Of a stretch of DNA of 5,924 nt, positions 5,858 through 5,924 are shown piece after piece. The DNA is from an uncultured Rickettsiales bacterium. GTDB taxonomy: Bacteria > Pseudomonadota > Alphaproteobacteria > Rickettsiales > UBA998. Every line of letters starts with the position of its first letter. Position 1 is the stretch's first letter. The stretch lies in NCBI GenBank assembly GCA_937982385.1, contig CALJMC010000176.1:1-5924 (forward strand). The letters are read 5' to 3'. Made by a program: the position numbers and the translations under genes. The notes under the pieces were generated by a model that was not told where the DNA came from, searched no databases, and saw nothing but the letters and a program-made list of their open reading frames with translations.

Positions 5858-5924
5858 CTATGCAGCATCATCAAAAGCATCTTCCCATGAGCCTGTTGTG
5901 GCTGCTTTGGTATATTCAGTCACA
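5858..5924 (-). CDS. C-terminal 21 codons of an unidentified gene (cut by window edge)
   Basis: A minus-strand frame enters from the right edge and reads VTEYTKAATTGSWEDAFDDAA before a TAG stop at 5858-5860. The Ala/Asp/Glu-rich ending resembles a normal soluble protein C-terminus, and a terminator-like hairpin lies 37 bases beyond the stop. The fragment is too short to identify. Another minus-strand frame and a plus-strand frame beginning at an ATG at 5860 are also open here, so the strand is not certain. Confidence 0.45.
   Translation of the reverse strand, partial: VTEYTKAATTGSWEDAFDDAA

Noticed and set aside
5860..5924. Plus-strand frame beginning MQHHQKHLPMSLLW at the right edge
   Set aside because: There is no ribosome-binding site before the ATG, and the minus-strand frame gives a more ordinary protein ending followed by a terminator-like hairpin. 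It cannot be fully excluded because the window ends.

Overview
The window looks like a chromosomal core region of an alphaproteobacterium of moderate GC. The S12, S7 and EF-G sequences have an alphaproteobacterial character (for example the S7 C-terminus AFSHYRW and the EF-G stretch DGAVAVFDSVAGVEPQSETV). This rests on recalled family patterns, not on a search. I cannot name an order or genus with confidence.

Layout, left to right. The minus strand carries the start of a str operon: rpsL (S12), rpsG (S7) and fusA (EF-G), 22 and 28 bases apart. fusA runs off the left edge after 276 codons. A well-spaced sigma70-type promoter lies upstream of rpsL, with a leader of about 115 bases. A 408-base AT-rich intergenic region separates this operon from a divergent plus-strand unit with its own promoter. 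That unit holds a membrane-anchored M23 endopeptidase (OapA/LysM-like plus LytM-type domains, all zinc and catalytic residues present) with an unusual Lys/Glu/Pro/Ala-rich C-terminal tail. A small AT-rich gene for an unrecognised five-helix membrane protein follows 11 bases later.

The plus-strand unit converges on a complete minus-strand guaB (IMP dehydrogenase, 489 aa), whose catalytic residues fall at the same numbers as in the E. coli enzyme. Upstream of guaB are a 15-bp perfect inverted repeat, a candidate promoter overlapping it, and a short hairpin with the ribosome-binding site in its loop. The right edge holds the probable last 21 codons of another minus-strand gene.

The genes serve translation (S12, S7, EF-G), cell-wall remodelling (M23 peptidase) and guanine nucleotide synthesis (GuaB, whose pathway supplies the GTP used by EF-G). 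They form three transcription units and not one pathway. I see no mobile element, CRISPR array, tRNA, rRNA or convincing new system. The least ordinary items are the guaB control region, the peptidase tail, the small membrane gene and the rpsL leader.
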